From Tenrec ecaudatus (Eukaryota > Chordata > Mammalia > Afrosoricida > Tenrecidae), in NCBI RefSeq assembly GCF_050624435.1, contig NC_134541.1:11338995-11402994 (forward strand): a stretch of 64,000 bases of DNA, in the 5' to 3' direction. Shown one piece after another: positions 59,650 through 64,000 of this stretch. The position numbers and the translations under genes were made by a program. Below the pieces are notes generated by a model. That model did not search any database. It was given only the letters and a program-made list of their open reading frames with translations, and was not told the DNA's origin. Each line of letters begins with the position of its first letter. Position 1 is the first letter of the stretch.

Positions 59650-60535
59650 TGGGGACAGACTGCCAGGCCTTTCCCCATCGTTACTTTGCTTGTACCAACT
59701 GCAGTGTTCCCGTCGTCCCTGCCTCCTCATCCTGTACCACCGTTAGTGCCCATGTCTCCATGCTCACCCACCCCCAGCCGACACGGTGGAAAAACAGCAA
59801 GCAGCTTGAAGATCTATGAAAACAGTGCAGAGCACTGTGTTGAGAGTCTCAGGATCTATTCTGGCCGGCCCTGCCCTCTGTTGGCGAGCTCTGGTAACCT
59901 CTCTGAGCCTCAGCTGCTCTGATTTCTGGAAAGCAGAGGCTGGGCCAGACTTGTTTTATCTCTTCCATGTCAGCCCAGCAGCCTGGGCGCATCTAATGTC
60001 TGTGGTTGGAGCCAGGGCTCTGGGTGGTGAAGGCTGTCCTGGACCACCTCGGAGGGGTAGAACTATAGGACCATTGCTGAGACCCGGCAAGGGGTTACCC
60101 TGTACCTCTTCAATGGGGGCCCAGGACACCCACTCCCATCTCACCACCATTCCTGACCCTTGTCTCCAGAACCTGGCTTTGCTCCCACTGGCCCCGGGGA
60201 CCTCTCCTCCTCTCAGGCAGCATCTGGATGTCTCTAGGATCCAGTGTGCCTTTCTTCCCAAGAGCTGAGAGTCTTGTGTTTTCTACACTGGCTTGAAACG
60301 TGTGCTGGAGAAATTGATCAAGTGCATTTCAGCAATAGTAACCACCCATGATTTTTCTCCATTAAAAAAAACATGAACAGTTCTATTACCTTTAGAGTTT
60401 AATAAGGGCATCTTTGTGTATGGGAAGGCCAGGGTGGAAAAAAATATATATGTGTAAGAAAGCCTTTGCCATTTCAATATTTTTTATAGGTACAGTTTAG
60501 TGGTACTGTGTTTGTTGTGTTGTTTTAATAATCGT
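59650..60535. other. Intergenic, no gene seen
   Basis: Unique sequence. ctctctgagcctcagctgct near 59900 may be a MIR trace. The 150-codon frame at 59816 overlaps an opposite frame and has no domain. Confidence 0.4.
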
Positions 60536-60540
60536 TATCA

Positions 60541-60752
60541 CCAGAACCTAATGGTCAGGCTGATAACTGTAAGATCAGTTCAAAACCACCAGCTGCTTCT
60601 TGAGAAAAAGATGAAGTTTTCTACTCCCACATAAAGTTTTAGCCTTGGAAACCCACAAGGGCAGTTCTACCGTATATAGGGTATACCTATATACCCTGTC
60701 CTATAGGTATAGGGTCACTATGAGTTGGCATCAACTCAATGGCTAGGAGTCT
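60541..60752 (+). mobile_element. AfroSINE with internal micro-duplication
   Basis: gatcagttcaaaaccaccag, aaacccacaagggcagttct, ggcatcaactcaatggctag. An extra hairpin-like insert (60671-60700) disrupts the ctaccctgtcctatag region. Confidence 0.8.
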
Positions 60753-60830
60753 CTATTTTTTTTGGGGGGGGGGCGTGGGGGGAAGGTATTGTCTGTTTCC
60801 AAATTTTTCCATCACCCTTAACAAAATAAC

Positions 60831-61005
60831 TCAAATGACTGCCGTCGAGTCAATTCTGATGCATAGTGATTCTAGGTTTTCTGAGGTTGTAAATCTTTAT
60901 GAAAGCAGATAGCCTCATCTTTCTCCCAAGGAGAGGTTGGTGGGTTTGAACTGCCAACCCTGTAGTTAGAAGCCCTATGCTTACCAGGCAGCACCACCAA
61001 GGATC
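60831..61005 (-). mobile_element. AfroSINE
   Basis: actgccgtcgagtcaattct, ttggtgggtttgaactgcca, taccaggcagcaccaccaag. Confidence 0.8.
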
Positions 61006-61009
61006 TTGA

Positions 61010-61600
61010 CCTTTTGAGCACTAAATGTTTCTTTTTTAAACTAACTTCATGGACACGTGCTTCACATATAATTCAGCTCGATCATTCCTGCTAAGACTTG
61101 CGCAATCACCACCACACCAATTTCAGAACATAAGTACTCTTTGTAATCAGAAGAAATAAAATATTTCAAAAACAATGCGTGCTTGCTAGTGTTTTGGAGG
61201 GAAAGTAGACCGTACCAAGGTAAGTCAGAGAGTGTTGCCACTGGGTTTCCAGTTCATGCATGCATGGGTTGATTCCAAACAAAACGTATTTAAACATTTC
61301 TCTTTGATCCATGGGTGACAGGGACAAGTTCTCTCAAAAACACACATCTTAGTCTCATTAGGGTGCCTTCCCCTCAAAACAAAACAAAACAAAACAAAAA
61401 ATGGCCCAAACAAAAAGTGACTTCCGGAAGACTCCTGGGGCCAATTATAGTTAAGGCAGACACGTCAGCTCAGAAGGTTATGGCAACTGTATTTTCGGGG
61501 TCCCCCAAATTAATCTCGACAGATTTTTTTCAAAGGACCCAGGTCAATCACAGGGGCTTACTATAAAAAAAACTTTTGTGAAAATGAAAAACTTCGGGTT
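61010..61600. other. Intergenic, no gene seen
   Basis: Unique sequence with an (AAAAC)n run at 61376-61400. Confidence 0.45.
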
Positions 61601-61606
61601 GCGGGG

Positions 61607-62173
61607 AGGATATGAGCCAGTCAGGGTGCAGTAGAGCAATGATAGAACTTTCCTTTAGTGCCTAAATGCTTCCTCCCCACTCCACATCCCCCCCCCCCCC
61701 ACTATCATGATCCCAATGCTACCTTCCAAATCTGGCTAAACCAGAGGATGAAGACTGATACAGTAGGAACTGGAAACAAGGGAATCCAGGACAGATGATC
61801 CCTTCAGGACCAGTGGTGAGAGTGGCGATACTGGGAGGTGGAGGGAGGGTGAGGTAGAGAGAGAGAACCAATTATAAGGGTCTACATATAACCTCCTCCG
61901 TGGGGGATGGACAACAGAAAAGTGGGTGAAGGGAGACATTGGACAGTGTAAGATATGACAAAATAATGATGATTTGTAAGTTATCAAGGGTTTATGAGGG
62001 AGGGGGGAGGGAGGGGAAAATGAAATGATACCAAGGGCTCAAGTAGAAAGCAAATGTTTTGAGAATGATGAGGGCAACAGATGTACAAATATGCTCGATA
62101 CACGATGCACGATGGATGCATGTATGGATTGTGAGAAGAACTGTATGAGCCCCCATAAAGTGATTTTAAAAAA
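61607..62173 (+). mobile_element. L1 3' UTR
   Basis: gagccagtcagggtgcagta, aatctggctaaaccagagga, gggggatggacaacagaaaa, a polypurine tract and cataaagtgattttaaaaaa. A C run (61689-61700) lies inside. Confidence 0.82.
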
Positions 62174-62359
62174 AGGACTACTGGCATAATAAAAGAAAAT
62201 GGAAAACTCATATGTCGGTGAGGAAAAGGACTAGGAAGTTGTAATCAAAACTTTTTTCTTTTTCTCATGCATCTGCTCATGGTCCAGGTAGCAGGGCTGT
62301 CGGACCAGTGTGACTGGGCAACCTCCCCCAACTCACCCCACAGGCTTTGACCTGCCCTT

Positions 62360-62390
62360 TCAGCCTTCTTCTTTAGAAGAAGAAGGCTGA
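62360..62390. repeat. Perfect 14-bp inverted repeat, 3-nt loop
   Basis: tcagccttcttctt at 62360-62373 and aagaagaaggctga at 62377-62390 are exact reverse complements around tag. Confidence 0.9.
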
Positions 62391-62605
62391 GTTCCGTTGT
62401 GATATGGTATAAATCAAAGAGGGTCTAATTCCTTCGGGTGCAGGTTTAGAGAAATGGAAACAATCTTTGGAAGTGGAGACTGAGATGCAGGATGTATCAA
62501 GAAGCACTAGCTTCACATTTTGCTTTTTGTCAGATAAAGCTTTCGATGACTTTGTAGCAGTATGTCTGGACCCCCCTCTTGCTTCCTCACCTACCAAGTG
62601 GATCA

Positions 62606-62790
62606 TGAGGTATCCTGGTGGCACAATGGTGAAGGTGCTTAACCTAAAGGCTGGTGGTTCAAACCCATCAGCAACTCACAGGGAGACAGATGAGGCAGTC
62701 TGCTTCTGTAAAACCTATGGAACTGTGGTTCCGCTCTGTCCTATAGGGTCCCTGTGTGAGTCTGAATCAGTTTGACAGCAATGGGTTTTG
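62606..62790 (+). mobile_element. AfroSINE, near complete
   Basis: tatcctggtggcacaatggt, ggtggttcaaacccatcagc, tctgcttctgtaaaacctat, tctgtcctatagggtccctg. Confidence 0.85.
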
Positions 62791-62836
62791 AGAAACCAGG
62801 TTGATAACATGTACTTCCCTGGCAGGGGTAGTGGGA

Positions 62837-62887
62837 AGTGGGAAGATTAGAGGTGGAAGTGGGGTAGTGGGAAGATTAGAGGTGGAA
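62837..62887. repeat. Short tandem duplication, 29-bp period
   Basis: A 22-bp unit (starting agtgggaagattag) occurs at 62837-62858 and at 62866-62887 without mismatch. Confidence 0.8.
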
Positions 62888-62894
62888 TTCCATG

Positions 62895-63615
62895 TATGCT
62901 GTAGATGCTAGAGAAAAACAGTAGTTTCCTTTTATGAACTGGTCTTATGAGACACCAGTGTTTGGGACACCAGCCTAGCTAGGTTTCCCGACTCTTTGGT
63001 CTCTGGAACCTGTGTGGCAGTGTGGGCTAGAGAAAGGGTTATGGGGTTTGGGGAGGGGGCATCCAAGGGAGCAGGATAAAGAGCATGTTTACCTTTCAGC
63101 CGCTCAGCAGGCTGGTACTGAGTGCCAACTGTGAGCCAAGCTTGGTGCCAAGGGCTGTCCTAGACATGGCAGAGGGAGCAGAATATAGACCAGTGCAGGG
63201 CTGTTAGCTAAAGCATGCCATTCCCCTACCAAGTGGACAATGCAGGAACTGCTAATAACCTGCGTCTCTTCCTGAGGAACGTCACCGGGACGTGAGATAA
63301 GTCACACTGCTTGATTTGAGGTCCTTCTAGGACCACCTTCCTCCGCTCAGGGCCCCAGACACTCAAGTCTTGGGTGGTCCCATGTTGAAGCCCATCAAAT
63401 GTATTAAAAAACAATTATTCCTCTTGGGAATTGTGAATAGAAGTAACTATTTGTAGTAGGAAGTAAAAAAGTTATTGTACTTTTGCTAGTCAATTCATTT
63501 ACTTTGTACATTAATTTATGTTATACAGTAGTCCACGCTGTACATTAATTTACGGTGTATATTAGTTTAAATTTGGAGGCCGATTTAATAAAATGTTGAT
63601 CCGTCTCTCCCTGCA
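62895..63615. other. Intergenic, no gene seen
   Basis: 63090-63190 (gtactgagtgccaactgtga, ccaagggctgtcctagacat) resembles an ancient mammalian-wide repeat, family not certain. The rest is unique and A/T-rich. Confidence 0.4.
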
Positions 63616-63619
63616 TACA

Positions 63620-63903
63620 CCCTGTTTCCCCCAAAATAAGAAAGTGTCTTATATTATTTGTTCCCAAAGATGCACTAGGTCTTATTTTCAGGGGATGTCG
63701 TATTTTTCCATGAAGAAGAATACAGTACACATATTGTTTTATTAAAAGAGACCTAGCACTTCCTGTTTGCTCCGGCTGCTACGGTCCAGCTACGGTAGCT
63801 TTGGTGGGGGCCTTATTTGTGGGAGGTCTTGTTTTTGGGGGGATGCTTTATATTTCAGCCAGAGGCAAAACTGTAAGTAGGTCTTATTTTCAGGGAAACG
63901 GGA
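63620..63903. mobile_element. MITE-like DNA transposon with 23-bp TIRs
   Basis: The start accctgtttcccccaaaata and the reverse complement of the end (atcccgtttccctgaaaata) agree at 19 of 23 positions. Sub-terminal gtcttattttcaggg occurs more than once inside. No open frame is present, so it is non-autonomous. TA lies close to each end, which suggests but does not prove a TA duplication. I recall similar sequences in other tetrapods but cannot name the superfamily with certainty. Confidence 0.65.
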
Positions 63904-64000
63904 TTATTTTTCTGTTCTCAGGGCTATGTCTGGCTTTGGAAAGTCGGGGTGGGGAGTGGGGGGAGTGAGTAGGGGGCTCCAGGAGAGCTGTGGAGGGCGG

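Noticed and set aside
53150-64000. Search for the neighbouring gene ATP9A on the 3' side of SALL4
   Set aside because: No exon with P-type ATPase sequence and no CpG-type promoter was seen before the window end.

Overview
The window is nuclear genomic DNA from a placental mammal. It carries one protein-coding gene that I can support, SALL4, in four exons on the + strand. The rest is intergenic and intronic DNA filled with interspersed repeats. The best guess for the host is an afrotherian, most likely a tenrec such as Echinops telfairi. This rests on dozens of tRNA-like SINEs of the AfroSINE type, RTE-clade LINE copies whose 3' tail resembles the SINE tail, and hAT transposons that look like SPIN. 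Among afrotherians SPIN is known to me only from tenrec, so the species call is inference, not identity.

Layout. 1-28 kb is a repeat-dense intergenic region: AfroSINEs on both strands, L1 3' ends, two RTE copies broken by younger L1 insertions (several with readable target-site duplications), three SPIN-like elements, MIR and L2 relics. 28.4-35.3 kb is largely unique upstream sequence with few repeats and several stretches that look like candidate conserved non-coding DNA. 35.3-37.9 kb is the SALL4 promoter and a CpG-rich island covering exon 1. Intron 1 (8.4 kb) is nearly repeat-free in its first 5 kb. Exon 2 (44228-46552) encodes most of the protein. Exons 3 and 4 lie at 47324-47604 and 50928-51350, followed by a 3' UTR of about 1.5 kb with two AATAAA signals. 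From 53 kb to the end the sequence is again intergenic and repeat-rich, ending with a small terminal-inverted-repeat element at 63620-63903.

SALL4 is a spalt-family C2H2 zinc-finger transcription factor of pluripotent and germ cells. The four exons join in frame to a predicted 1049-residue protein (human is 1053 by memory) with the N-terminal NuRD-recruiting motif, a C2HC finger, a Gln-rich oligomerisation segment and three C2H2 clusters. A phase-compatible donor inside exon 2 predicts the shorter B isoform (615 residues). No other gene, tRNA, rRNA or retrocopy was recognised. In human the neighbours are ZFP64 (SALL4 5' side) and ATP9A (3' side). Neither is visible here.
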